A stretch of DNA of 64,000 bases from Macrostomum hystrix (Eukaryota; Platyhelminthes; Macrostomidae): contig CATNEN010000032.1 of NCBI GenBank assembly GCA_950097015.1, forward strand, positions 620,001-684,000, read 5' to 3'. Positions within the stretch are counted from its first letter, which is position 1, and each line of letters starts with the position of its first letter. The position numbers were made by a program, and so were the translations under genes. The notes beneath the pieces were generated by a model. It did not search any database. It was not told the DNA's origin and worked only from the letters and a program-made list of their open reading frames with translations. Shown here piece by piece: positions 14,581 through 27,300 of the stretch.

Positions 14581-16416
14581 CCCAAGTTTTTGTGTTGTCG
14601 GATTGGAAAATATAAAATATAGACATCCAACAGAAGCTCAAACTGCAGTTTTTGAGTATGCTCACAGATTTGAAAGCCAGATTACAGACATTGCTAGCAG
14701 TCAGCAAATTGTAAGTATAGATAATAGTTAGCATTGCTATTCCCTAACACTGGGCCATAGGCTACACGACAAGGCCAGATTATTTGGGCGAACACTGAAA
14801 GATAATACTTGCTGTGGAGATGCGGACAGTCTGACACTCGGAAGTCCGTCACAGTCGAAACGCTCATACTTGTGGAGCTGATATCACCCCAGCTGCGTAT
14901 CTGGTTGCGTTAACCAACCCTCCCGCATATGAGAAGTGGGCCTGAAAAAAATTCTACAACTTTGTCTGTCACACCACACTCGTGTCAGCTCATTGCATGC
15001 CACTTATGCATATATTGATGATGTAATAGCTCTTTTTTCTAGTACCGATTTTGTCTGTTCACACGTTAAAGCAAGCTGAGCTGCGGTTTCGCCAATTACT
15101 CGTGGTGGCAAGTAGGGGGCGGGGCTTCCAGTCCAGTCAGTCTAAAAATAGCTCCGGAATTCCCCCGAGAAAGCCTCGCACATGCAAGGCGCCATCCTAT
15201 TGGCTGACGCGGTCTGGGCTAATTGCCGAGTCCTGGAGTTGTCTCGGACCGGGTTGGCCAGTGCTGGGGGGTTGGGAAACTTTGCTGGGCTGTATTAGGA
15301 CCTGCTTTCAGATTCAGAGACCAGACAAGGACCGAAGCGCTCGCTGTAACCCCTGCCATTAACTAGGATATACTCAACTGCTTGATAGCATAGCACATTG
15401 CTTTCTGCTGCAACAGGCAAAACGGCCGACTTCGTGTCATCGAAACACTGAAATTAATCTGCTCAAAATTGAACTGTGAATTAATGAGTAATTTTGCAGG
15501 TGAGGTCTAACTGTCACATTCTTTATAATTTCTGGAATCGCGTATAGAATAATAGAGACGATTAAATTAGGCCTCTATTAGCATAGGTTTTGAGTTGGCA
15601 ACTCTTGTCAGAGAAGGGAGATGAAGGGAGAGACAGAAGGACTGGATTGAGTATTTGCTTCGAGTCAACCGAAAAGTGTTCCCCCCCCCGATTCTCTTTG
15701 GGTTTAGATTGGGGCAGACAGGCAGCCTAATGGAAGTCGGTAGCCACCACTACTACTACCATTTTGCTAGATTGTGTCTACACACGCACACACACGCACA
15801 TCCAATCCCAACTGTGGCTGCTGATGGGGACACAGACGGAAGGGTCGGCGACCCTCTTGACACTCGAGCACACAAACACAGAGACTCAACTGATTGCACT
15901 GAAAGGGGGCGGCATTGGCCTCTCCCCTCTCCATGGCAAACAGTGCAGGGCCGAGTCACTCAATCTATATGTATAATATTTTCTTTCTGTTCAGTCAGAG
16001 TCTGCAGTCAGTTCAATTCGATCGCCAAGAGTCCTTCATCATTCGGATTCAAATTTGCTCTTCCATGCAGTTCTTTATTAGATTAAAGTCTTCAACCAAA
16101 TGGATTCTTGAACCCAGCTATTGCCCATGGGTTGCTACAATAATTTAGTTCTTTCCTGTCTGAGCTGCCTCTCTTGCTACCATGAGCAGCTGATTGTGCG
16201 CCAGTCTGAATCCAGCTTCAATGTTGGAATTTGCAATATTCCGAGGCGCAGGTAGCGCGCAGCTGAGGTGACTCAGCCCTGCCGACTGATTCTTATCGAC
16301 TCAAGGCATCGGTGATGCCAAAAGGAATCTGGTGGCTACCTTTTGGGAGATGTGTCAGTGCGGGGAAAAGAAGTGGCAAAGTCTAAACCAAATCCCTATT
16401 CCATTTGTCCTACAAA
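14581..16416. other. Spacer, no gene recognised
   Basis: Several frames of 60-140 codons without signal peptides, domains or paired splice sites. Confidence 0.55.
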
Positions 16417-16438
16417 ACACACACACACACACACACAC
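16417..16438. repeat. (CA)n microsatellite
   Basis: About 11 CA dinucleotides. Confidence 0.95.
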
Positions 16439-16493
16439 AAGAGGATGCGCTCATTAGAGATTCTTTTGCAAGCGAAACAAGTCACAGTGGCTG

Positions 16494-16494
16494 C

Positions 16495-16586
<92 letters not shown>
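16494..16586. repeat. (GGCA)n microsatellite
   Basis: About 23 perfect ggca units, 55 bp after the CA repeat. Confidence 0.98.
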
Positions 16587-19500
16587 ACAAGAGTACCGAA
16601 CATTGGGCGAAAATAGCAACGACAGACTGTGAATTGATGCCACACTGACGTTGGAGTCAATTATGTAACAATGGAATGCCTATGAAATTAGAGCTTTATT
16701 CACATCCAAACTCCAGATAGAATATTTTTCAATGGGTGTTTTTAAATCGGATTGTGTTTGGGAGGGTGTTCCCATTTGAATAAAAAACAGACCAGGCTGG
16801 TCACGCAACAGCGGTCATCGCGCAAAAAACACAGCAAAAAAACTGAACAAAAACGCAAATCCTCTTGAAAGTGTCGGATTTTGTCGCACTAAAGGAATGG
16901 GCGCGTTACATTTTTTATAACTCAGAGAGCTGTACATTGTAGTTAAAAAATCCCCATTATCCCTTCATCTACGAGGCACTGGCGAGGTCCCTTACTCAAA
17001 TTCCTCTCAGGCCATCTAATTAGTGACCATTGCATCCTCACCTGCTCCCATCGGCATTCAGTGTACTCACTCATTCTCACTCACTTTGTCTAAAAAAAGT
17101 CCCAGACACCGCGTCGCCAGCAGATCCCCATCCCAAGAATCCCAAAGCCGATGAGTTTTTCTCCCACCTCTGGAAGCGCGATCTGACAGCTCCGAAACTG
17201 CTGTTGCCGCCCGACTTTCTGTTCTTCTGTGTCAGTGAGGCAACTTTTTTTAGTTTTGCTGCGGCAGGCGTGGGGATGGGACAGGCGGACAGACAGGGGA
17301 AAACTGTAGTTTAAGGACCCCCAGTGCTCAGGAAAATGCTGCTGCTGATGCTGCAGCTCTCCCCCCTCACTCTCTTTTTTGTCCAGACAACTTCCGCCAT
17401 TCTCCACTAACCTCTTCCCGTAAAACGCCTGCCCCCAGCCCGCCAGTCTTTCATCTCATCCTCGTGCACCTGTCAGCCAGCAAGGCCCTTCAGAAACCAA
17501 CCCCCCTGGGAGAGAGGCGGTAAGCAGTGAAAGCTGGACTGGAGAGGGGAATTTTGCTGCTGAAAGGAAGCCCAGTTTCCTGAAATATGGCCAAAAATGG
17601 ATCCGGCAAAAGCAGTGTATTGCGGACCCACTTCTGTCCACGATATAAATCCCGGCCCGTTCTTCAATCCTCAAAAAATCTCCCCGATGCGAGAAACGAT
17701 GGGATCGCAATAGGACGAGAAACTACTGGCCCTAGAAACAATCCCTGCTAGCCAATTCGGACAGCTGAAGTGCCAGATTTTTCCTCCATAAAAGATTGCC
17801 CTGCTCACATGATTATTTGGGCTCAACTTTCTCATCTAAGAGCCGAGAATTTGGTTGCCACCTCTCTGCATCAGCTCGAGATGGGAAATTTTCCTAAATT
17901 TTCCCCCGAGAGCCGGAACTCGAGCGCTTGAGTTAATCGAACAGCCGCACCGGACCAGATCCCCAGCGAGCCTCTGTAAGACCCTCGCTCAATCCCTGGG
18001 CCGAAATCCCTGATGTGGACTCCATCAAGCAGATTTTCTCCCAAATTCCTAATCCTGGTTTTTACTCATACCCACCAAGTCGAACTTCAGTTTGCATACT
18101 GGAGGAAGAAAAGCTGTTTTATGAAACTGAGAACTCTCCGAGCTCAAATGAGAAACAATTACTCGGATTCGGGCACTAAGCAACAATATGCTTTTTTTAA
18201 ATTGTCGATTGAAAAAAAAAATAATTCACGACTCGTTTTGTCTCCCTAGCAACCCCTATATCTCCCTAGCAACCCCCTCTTTCCCTAGCAACTGCTGTCT
18301 CCCCAGCCTCCGTCAACGTCTTCCAGGATTTCCCTTTGACTCAATTTCTATGTGTTCCCAGCGAGCCTTGTAATGCTCATATCATTGATAGCAAAGTTTT
18401 TGTTTGCTGCTCTGTAAGGGTTAGAAAAATATGACCTTATATTTATAGAGGCTCAGAATTTGCACGTTAAGTCCAGCCTAAGAGTTTCCGTGAGCGCAGC
18501 CTCTCCTCAGCTCAGCCCAGTCCAGGGTTCTCCCAGGCAGAAAGCTTTCTCCCTTTCCTCTAGCAGCCCCCATTCACAATCCGATGCATCTTTTCACTCC
18601 CGCCGACTTCCCATCACCTCGGCGCTGCCGAAAGCCTCCCAGCGGGGCTCTGGCAGCTCAGGAATCGATGCCAGGGCCTGCCTAGCACCAGCCCGCCATC
18701 GATTTGGGCACACTTCTCCCCTTTAGATCCCATTTTCTTTCTGCTTCCCAATGGGGAAGGCTTTGTCGCTTCGTTTTAGCTGTTCTTTTTTTACTGCCAC
18801 GGCTGAGATAACACAAAATAGGAGATAGGACCACAGGAGAGAATAGATGATAGGCTGCTGCTGCTGCCGCCACCGATGATGCAATCGACATATAGAGAAA
18901 CTGAGGGAAAAGTTGATAAAGACAAAATTCGAAATTCTAATTCCTGGTCACGGCTCATTGTCGCTCTCGTTTTCTATTCAAATTGTTAAGCAAACGTTGC
19001 ATCCTGACTCGACTCAATGCCCATAGCAACCACCAGTCATGGCCCCTGTCAAATGCGGCTCTGTGTAAGCAGCATTGTTTGCAGATTTTCTGTAGTTACC
19101 AGGCCAAAGGTTGACAGTTCTGGTTAGCCAAGGCACTCACCTATGCCGACGTGTCACTGCCCGAGTGCCCACTGACATTGGCCCCAGAAACAATCGGGCA
19201 TGCCTGCTTCCGGATTTCAACAATTGCTTGGCTGACTGCTCCCTGTTCCCCACCTCACCCATCTCAACGGCTAACTATAAGGCCTAATAGAATTACTGAA
19301 TTAGGATAGAGTCTATGGGTAATCAAGCGACTCCAATTTAGGTCTAAACGGTATTTCCAAAGTCAAATTAAAGACATTCTTATTTCTTAAATCATCAATC
19401 AAGAGCCAAACCAGCGCTGCCTGTGCTGTGACTCATTTTATTGCTCAGACAGCTCACGGCTAATTTCGCACCGAGTGGGATCTGGCAAGATCCTTGGGCC

Positions 19501-21222
19501 AAGTCTTGATTAGTCCGATGCCTGATTTTGTTCAGTTTTCAAAGCCGAGCAGAAAGTTTATCAGGTCGCAGCCAATTCAATCAGGCGATTCAACCCAATT
19601 TAACCTCCTAAACTCCTCCTTCAAGCGCCAGTTTTCATCCCTAATGATGAAGCCCGCAGCATCCCCAGGAACATCTGCCCGGGTGATGTTGTGCTTTGGG
19701 CCCAGAGGGCTGTCTGTCTTCGGTTGTTGTTAGTATAGATAAATACAAACACATGGTGCTTAGCATTTTAACTAGCTGTGTTTCCACTCATCCTTTAGAC
19801 AGAGGAGGGGTTTAATCTTCCCAAGGAAAGCCATGTAAATGCAAACTCCCAGTGTGTAGACATGCATCTGCTTAGAAACTTTGCCGATGGGATAAGGATA
19901 AGTCTGCTGCTGGGTTGGCAGGTTGAATAAGTAGTTATCATATATACGAGCTAGAATCAGTATTCGCTATGCGTTGAGTGTATTTGCGAAAAAAGCTTTC
20001 AAGTAATTACTTAGCCGTTGCATGCCGCTCGATTCTCTCTGCTCCGCTGGCTCCGCTTTTCGATACCGTTTGACTCACTCTGGTTTTTCATTCGCACGCG
20101 CGCAGGGATAAATGGGCATTGTGGAACTTCATCGATCTCAAGCAAATTTTGTTACAAATCTCTGGCCAGCGAGATAGGCGAGAGAAAAAATGCGAAGAAT
20201 CTATTTTTTTTCTGTTGGGATCACTTTTCGTGGCTGTAGAGCAAGAAAACTAAATGGACCGAGCTAATGGCTCGCGTCGTGATCTCCGCTTGAGTAATCT
20301 TGAGCTGGGCGGGTTCAGCGTTAGTCAGACCTATAATAGCAGGCAGTTTATAGCAACAATGTGACCGACGCATGCCATTGGATAAATATTAACTAGAACT
20401 ATCTAAACTCGAAATCAATGCCTATATATACGATAATATTATAATAGCGGCTTAATTTGAGGATTTTTCTGTCGTCACAAAAATCTAAAATGCTGTTTGA
20501 TTGCTAAACTGAAGCCGAAAAGGTTAATCACATGGAACTGATTTTCTATAACATCTTATCTCCGCAAAGAGGTTGGTTCATAGTAAGCAGCGATCAGCAG
20601 TTAATTAACGAAATATAGGTTGGGAAAATAATTTTATTAGATCACCTAACCAACTGGGTGTGACGAACTTAACAGTCAACACAACCAATTTTTTGTGCTA
20701 AGAATCATGCGGTCACAAGAAGGTTCTTGCCTTCAATGATTCAGTGCAGAGATAGAAAGTAAATTAGTTAGTTAAAAAAAGAATTAACTCGAATACCACT
20801 GCAAGACCACCCAGGAATCAGAGGTGTACTCAGTTTTTTTTAGAATTTCTTTACTTTTTTGGACTGTTCAACGGAACTGGAAAGCTGCACACAGACAATT
20901 GTTTCCAGTGTTTGCTCAGTTGTCTGAACAAGTGCCGCTGCTCTATTGCGAATCGAATCGTACAATTAAAGCGCCATATAGGATTGCACGTTGGTAATTC
21001 AATACAACTCGCTTTTATATGCAATTCGCACTTGCTGTATATTACTGTAGTTTGGCCTAGCTTTAGACATCATGACCTACACTTCAACTAGGACCTCCTC
21101 TTCTGTTACCTATCCGTGTGTGTGCTGGCGTCAAGCCAATGCAACTCTATATGAGATGGATGAAATGATACTCAAGTAATTATTTGAATAAATAAATTAG
21201 GATAGTGCTTTCTTGATTTCAG
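16587..21222. other. Spacer, no gene recognised
   Basis: The longest array-free stretch of the left half. It has a short three-copy ctccctagcaacccc repeat at about 18,240-18,300. An upstream exon of the GFR-like gene could lie here, but I cannot pick one out. Confidence 0.5.
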
Positions 21223-21705
21223 AGGAAGGAGAGAGATATGAAGGGGAGAGAGAGGAAGGGGAGAGAGAGGAAGGGAGAGGAGAGGAGAGAGGGGAAGGGG
21301 AGAGATGAAGGAGAGAGAGGAAGGAGAGAGAGGAAGGGGAGAGAGAGGAAGGGGAGAGAGAAGAAGGAGAGAGAGGAAGGGGAGAGAAGAGGAGAGAGGG
21401 GAAGGAGAGAGAGGAAGGAGAGAGAGGAAGGAGAGAGAGGAAGGAGAGAGAGGAAGGAGAGAGAGGAAGGAGAGAGAGGAAGGGGAGAGAGAGGAAGGGG
21501 AGAGAGAGAGGAAGGGGAGAGAGAGGAAGGGGGAGAGGAAGGGGAGAGAGAGAAAGGGGACAGAGAGGAAGGGGAGAGAGAGGATGGGGAGAGAGAGGAA
21601 GGGGAGAGAGAAAGGGGAGAGAGAGGAAGGGGAGAGAGAGAGGAAGGGGAGAGAGAAAGGGGAGAGAGAGGAAGGGGAGAGAGAGAGGAAGGGGAGAGAG
21701 AGGAA
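21223..21705. repeat. Polypurine GGAAGGGGAGAGAGA array
   Basis: GA-only tract of about 480 bp with units of about 13-17 bp. It is almost pure purine, with single t/c breaks. Confidence 0.96.
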
Positions 21706-22536
21706 TCGGCGAGATTGTCAGTTTTTTATTTCTAGTCTCTACTCTCGTATCTTCCATATGTGTGCACCAGAATTTCTAATTTCTATGGGAACTGTCTCAC
21801 TAGCCACAGAAACAGACTCAACTTGGACGCAGCAGTCACAAGAGTGGTAGCTTCTCCCCCACCGTTGCAACCACCGGCACTAAAACTCAAGGATTAGCAT
21901 GGAGGGAGGTGGGTGGGAGAGGCGGGGCAACGCATGATGAGGATGATGCAACAACAAAATTGCCTTGACTCGGTAAGCGAGTACGCCGCCGCCGCCTTAG
22001 CCGGATAATTGGCCTCCGAGCCGCCAGGGCCTTCAAAATCATCCTCCGAGCCGCTCTATGATTACTAATATTGCTGGCACTCAGGCTCTGACGCAACATT
22101 GGGACTCATCCGAAGTTAAAAACACGCCTTGCCATTTCATCATTAGAGAGCATGACAAGATCTCACGGTTGCTGCACGCCCAGCTCATTCTGGTTATATC
22201 TGGGCGGCCATCTAGCTGCTAACCCGACCAGGATCCCTAGGGACAATTCTCCTCTCTCGGGCAGACCAGGGGACAAGGGGATAACTAGAAGGAGCTGATT
22301 CTCTGAACTGGGGCAACCTAGAGTACAGCAGTATGAGCATCGTAAACGTTTGTTAGGGAATTAAAATCTATCACGAAAGCTACCACTTTTGCTTTCTCGG
22401 TTTCAGACCTTTGTATACAAAACAGGCAGTACAGTTGATAAAGCTTATGAAGAATTATTAAGAAACTTTAGTTCAATATTATGATGAATCAAGAATCGTA
22501 CGGTGAAGCTGGAATCGTACCAGGAAAATAGAACCG
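21706..22536. other. Spacer, no gene recognised
   Basis: Unique sequence with a small GCC-rich patch near 21,990. No gene is visible. Confidence 0.6.
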
Positions 22537-22705
22537 TATCTGGAACCGGAGCTAGAATCGCAACAGAAACAGCTAGAATCGCAGCAGAAACAGCAAGAAT
22601 CGCAGCAGAAACAGCAAGAATCGCAGCAGAAACAGCTAGAATCGCAGCAGAAACAGCTAGAATCGCAACAGAAACAGGTAGAATCGCAGCAGAAACAGCA
22701 AAAAT
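22537..22705. repeat. 21-bp minisatellite with AGAATCGCAGCAG core
   Basis: Unit contains gctagaatcgcagcagaaac; about 7-8 copies, with gcaagaatcg and cgcaacag variants. Confidence 0.96.
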
Positions 22706-23212
22706 CGCTGTATCTTTGAACAGCAAGATACAGAAAAAGGAAAAATGTGGGCAATTTGAGATACCCCTGTGGTTTTTCTACTGTTTAAGCCTTTTAAACC
22801 TTCTACTTTGGTTGCTATAAAAACCTGAAGTAAGAGCTCGGATCTCGGTTGTCAAGGGAACAAACGGCGCCCAGCTCTGCGGGGGATTAACTCGGCCACT
22901 TTGACGGTTCCCGGCCCACTTCCAGATCTTGCTGTGTTTCTGCACTGGATCCAAGCCAGCAGGGCAGAATAAATACAGATCTGACCAAGGCCAGCAAAGA
23001 TAAGAAATTGTCGGACCAGGGGCTTCGAGACGCACTTAATCTCTCGTCAGCTTCACCGCCAAAAAATCTATCGATGACGCCATAAGTGTCATCGTTTCTT
23101 TTCTAAACCTCTTTTTCCTTTAACTTGAAAATAAAAAAATCCATTAGCGGCAAAAGTTTCGCTAAGAGTCACACCAACTGACTGGCTTAATCCCCGAAGG
23201 CTGATTTGTTAG
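22706..23212. other. Spacer between related 21- and 24-bp arrays
   Basis: Unique sequence. No gene is visible. Confidence 0.6.
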
Positions 23213-23440
23213 CAGGTATCGGAGCTAGAATCGCAGCAGGTATCGGAGCTAGAATCGTAGCAGGAACCGAAGCTAGAATCAACCGAAGCTAGAATCGTAG
23301 CAGGTATCGGAGCTAGAATCAACCGAAGCTAGAATCGTAGCAGGAACCGAAGCTAGAATCGTAGCAGGTATCGGAGCTAGAATCTAAGCAGGAACCGAAG
23401 CTAGAATCTAAGCAGGAACCGCAGCTAGAATCGCAGCAGT
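23213..23440. repeat. 24-bp minisatellite sharing the GCTAGAATCGCAGCAG core
   Basis: About 9-10 units with gctagaatcgtagcagg plus either tatcgga or aaccgaa. It shares the 16-base core with the array 500 bp upstream but has a different spacer. Confidence 0.95.
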
Positions 23441-24123
23441 TGCTAAACGGACCAACGAAGTACAGAATCTCACAGGGCCAATATAAACAATTTAGTATCG
23501 GGTACAGATAGAATCTAAATGGAAAATCGGTGAGCAATATTCATGACCACGCGGAGGAGCTGATGCAATCGGGTTTCCTGTTTCCATAAGAAATCCCATA
23601 TCCCAAGTTTACCCCTGCGACAATGAACTCTGCCCGGGAGCTCCTGCCGAGAATGTTTTTCCATTTTTTCCTGTCTAAACCGCAAGAGACAAAAGCTCCG
23701 TAATTGCTGAGGCGGTCGACCCGGCAACCAAAGGCAGTTTAGTCTGCCACCAGTGCCACCCGCGGGGGCTAGGGATACGCTTGGGAAAAAACTGATCGGA
23801 GAGAAGGCACAGTCAGTGGAAGATAGAATGGAATCGGATTTCTCGAATGCACATGGGACCGTGTTGTTAGGCTAGTGGGGTAATCTCTGTTGTTGTCTTT
23901 TACCAGTTGCATAAGCAGCCGCGGGGTTCCAGGGAGTATCGAATGGCGCCGCCCGTCCCGAAAGCTAGTAACTGCAGAACAAAATTTGCTTATACAAATC
24001 TGTTTATATTGTACGCCGTTTTCATGTATTTTAACCGTAAGGCCATTTATGCTTATACGCTTTGTACCGTTCGACTTCTCCTAAATAAGTTATAACAAAG
24101 CTTCCGGCTTTATCTCCTTCCAG
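23441..24123. other. Sequence upstream of the first visible GFR-like exon
   Basis: It contains atggaaaatcggtgagc (from 23,519), an ATG followed by a donor, but the splice phase (2) does not match the exon at 24124, which needs phase 1. It is therefore not accepted as the initiator exon. Confidence 0.5.
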
Positions 24124-24321
24124 CAGCAGCCAGTCTGCCAGCCAGTCTGGTCATTGTTGCGGCCTGCCTATGCCTTCTTCCAGCCCCGGCGGTCTCGCTT
24201 CAATCGTCTCTGTCCGGCCAGGCAGGTCGCGAGAATTACTGCCACGTGGCCAACGACACCTGCTACCAAAGCTCCGAGTGCGGCGCCAAGGTCAACCTGG
24301 TGCGCGCCATCTGCCTGGACC
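24124..24321 (+). CDS. GFR-like exon: signal segment and first half of domain D1
   Basis: The acceptor follows a pyrimidine stretch (ttccag, AG at 24122-24123; slippage by CAG units would keep the phase). The donor is C|GTGAGT at 24322, phase 1. The frame reads a hydrophobic run, [17 protein letters not shown], which looks like a signal-peptide core. It then enters the first cysteine module with [16 protein letters not shown] and [12 protein letters not shown]. This matches the opening C-x-C-x-C pattern of GFR-alpha D1. The exon has no in-frame ATG, so translation starts in an earlier exon. A 20-bp minisatellite begins about 14 bp after the donor. Confidence 0.75.
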
Positions 24322-27300
24322 GTGAGTGAAGCCCTTCGGCTAATGGCTGAACTGTTTGGGGAATGGGTGAACTGTTTGGGTAATGGGTGAACTGTTTGGG
24401 GAATGGGTGAATTGCTTGTTGAATGGGTGAACTGTTTGGTGAATGGGTGAACAGTTAGGTATATGGGTGAACTGTTTGTTGAATGGGTGAACTGTTTGGT
24501 GAATGGGTGAATTGCTTGTTGAATGGGTGAACTGTTTGGTGAATGGGTGAACAGTTAGGTATATGGGTGAACTGTTTGTTGAATGGGTGAACTGTTTGGT
24601 GAATGGGTGAACTGTTTGGTGAATGGGTGAACTGTTTGTTGAATGGGTGAACTGTTTGGTGAATGGGTGAACTGTTTGGTGAATGGGTGAACTGTTTGGT
24701 GAATGGGTGAACTGTTTGGTGAATGGGTGAACTGTTTGGTGAATGGGTGAACTGTTTGGTGAATGGGTGAACTGTTTGGTGAATGGGTGAACTGTTTGGT
24801 GAATGGGTGAACTGTTTGGTGAATGGGTGAACTGTTTGGTGAATGGGTGAACTGTTTGGTGAATGGGTGAACTGTTTGGTGAATGGGTGAACTGTTTGGT
24901 GAATGGGTGAACTGTTTGGTGAATGGGTGAATTTTTTGGTGAATAAGTGTATTTTTTGGTGAATGGGTGAACAGTCAGGTAAATGGGTGAACTGTTTGGT
25001 GAATGGGTGAACTGTTTGGTGAATGGGTGAACAGTTAGGTATATGGTGAACGGTTAGGTGAATGGGTGAATTTTTTGGTGAATAAGTGTATTTTTTGGTG
25101 AATGGGTGAACAGTCAGGTAAATGGGTGAACTGTTTGGTGAATGGGTGAGATATTTGGTGAATGTGTGAATTGTTTGGTGAATAGGTGAACAGTTAGGTA
25201 TATGGTGAACGGTTAGGTGAATGGGTGAATTTTTGTGGGTAATGGGTGAATGGAAAGGTGAAGGTCTGAATGGCTGAGTGGCTGAATAGAGAATGTTTGA
25301 TTGAGTGGGTGAATCTATGAAGTTGTGTGTGACTTTATGTATGAATATTTGGGTGAATCAAGTTAAGCGACGGTAAACAATGGGATTCGTGCAATTAGTT
25401 AGTTTACTTAGTAAAATTGCCAATTAGTGAGTTAAGCCAAGGCTGGAAGTTTATTAAGTTGCCCACTGTTTAAGCCTTTTAATATTTTAATCATCCGAAG
25501 CCATCTGTTGTCACCCCTGTCTGGTCCCAGCGGTAGAAGCAGCAACAGCAGCCCCTCCTATGGCCATCTGCTTTTGTTTGATTGACAATTTGACAATAAC
25601 GCCTTCTCGCTTGTCAAACTGGGGGCTGTTGTGCAATAGGTTGGATGGAAACGAAAAAGCGGAATTAACGGGAACAAGAACTGGGTGGAGCCATTTGTCA
25701 AGTGGGCTTGACGGGCCGAGGCTCGGTCCCGCCTCCTCTCGGCAGCGGCTGTGACACCCTGTGACGAGTCTAGGCGAGGCGAAAGAGTCTCTCAACATTG
25801 TTAAGAAGGCCCCGACTTCCTAAATTATTCCTGGTCTAGAAGACTTACACTTATCAAAAGCCTTCGCTGGCCTATAGCGACACTTCAAAAACTTGGACGG
25901 TGTCTCGCGATAAAAGAAGACTAGTAGGATAGAGAGCGGCGCGCGGGAAACAGGAGGCGTGCAGCTCCGAGGTGTCAAAAAAGGTAGCAAGAGGCTGCAC
26001 TTCCTGACCCGCCTCCATCATGCTTGCGAAGCACGGCTTCCTCATCCCCATATTCGCATTCCAATGCCGTAATTTCTTTCAGAGACCACCACGAGTAGAA
26101 GGACGGGAAACTGCGTTTCTTAGAAAGCGTTTAGAAACTTCTTTTTCCACCGAAGAAGACGCACACTACGGATATAGAATTTAACTTTCCATTTCCTTCT
26201 ATGCTCCATGCTCTATCACATTCTTACAGGCATTATATATGCTTTTTCAACTAAAAATCCGAGACAGTTGACCCCGGGGAGAAAGCCGATGCCACCATCT
26301 CCCCAATATCCTCATTTTTGTCGCATTGACTCACATGACTGCGGCGGCACACTTTGCTAATAAAGAGGCCTGGCCGGATCCTTAATGACTTTTTATGCAT
26401 TGACATAATCTGGCTTCATGCGTGTCCCTTCTGGGATCGATTGATTGGGACAAAACTGCCAGGTGTACACGCGCACACTCCCCAGCCAGTAACGATTGCA
26501 GGCCCAGAGTCTGACAATGACTTGTCGGCGCTTTGGTTCACAAGGGGATCCGATTGCTTGCGGCACTCCTGCAAGAAACTTTCTCCTCCAAACCGTCCAA
26601 GCCCTGCCTCCGTGTCCTTCATCAGCGGCCTGTCTCTTCAATTTCCTCTAGGGGGGAGCGCAACCCGTGTGTCCCCAGCTCCCCCCAATGTCCCTGCCGA
26701 GTGATTGAGTTACGCACACTTGACCAATTAGCTGTGGCGAGGCCCATTGCTGTTGTTATGTACCCCTCCCTGCGGAGTGAAATGAGAAAAAGACGAAAAG
26801 GAAAAAGAAGAAGACGACGATGATGACGACGGCTCTTCCACTCTCGCGCCTCCGCCGCTTCTTCGAAATCCTCTTTCATCCGTCTCCTGCCTGGCCTGTC
26901 TTATCCCTTCCTCCTGCTGCCTTCCCTTCTTGAACTCCATTTCCTAGGATATTTCTCATTCCCTCTCTCCCGGCCGAGTGGGCCTCCCGAAGGAGTCCAG
27001 AAGAGAGCAGCAAAGAAGGAGGATGAAAGAAATTGGTGCGCGACCTGAGCTGCAGGGCATGCGGAGGCCCTAACCCACTTGTTATCTGCACTTCCCGTCC
27101 GCCACCGCAGAATGCTCACACCAACGCAGACCCTGCTCAAGCAGCGGACTCGACTTTGCCGCCGTTTCTATTTCACTTTCTTCCCCGCCAAGTTGAATAA
27201 TAATTTAGTCAGTTTTCCATTCCCTGCCAGTTAGTTTATTATCATCGTCTCGGCTAGGGTTCGTTCGAGCGAATGGACAGGAGAAAGGAGGATCGACTTG

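Noticed and set aside
23519-23534. ATG followed by a GTGAGC donor as the missing first exon of the GFR-like gene
   Set aside because: It ends in phase 2, whereas the exon at 24124 requires a phase-1 donor.
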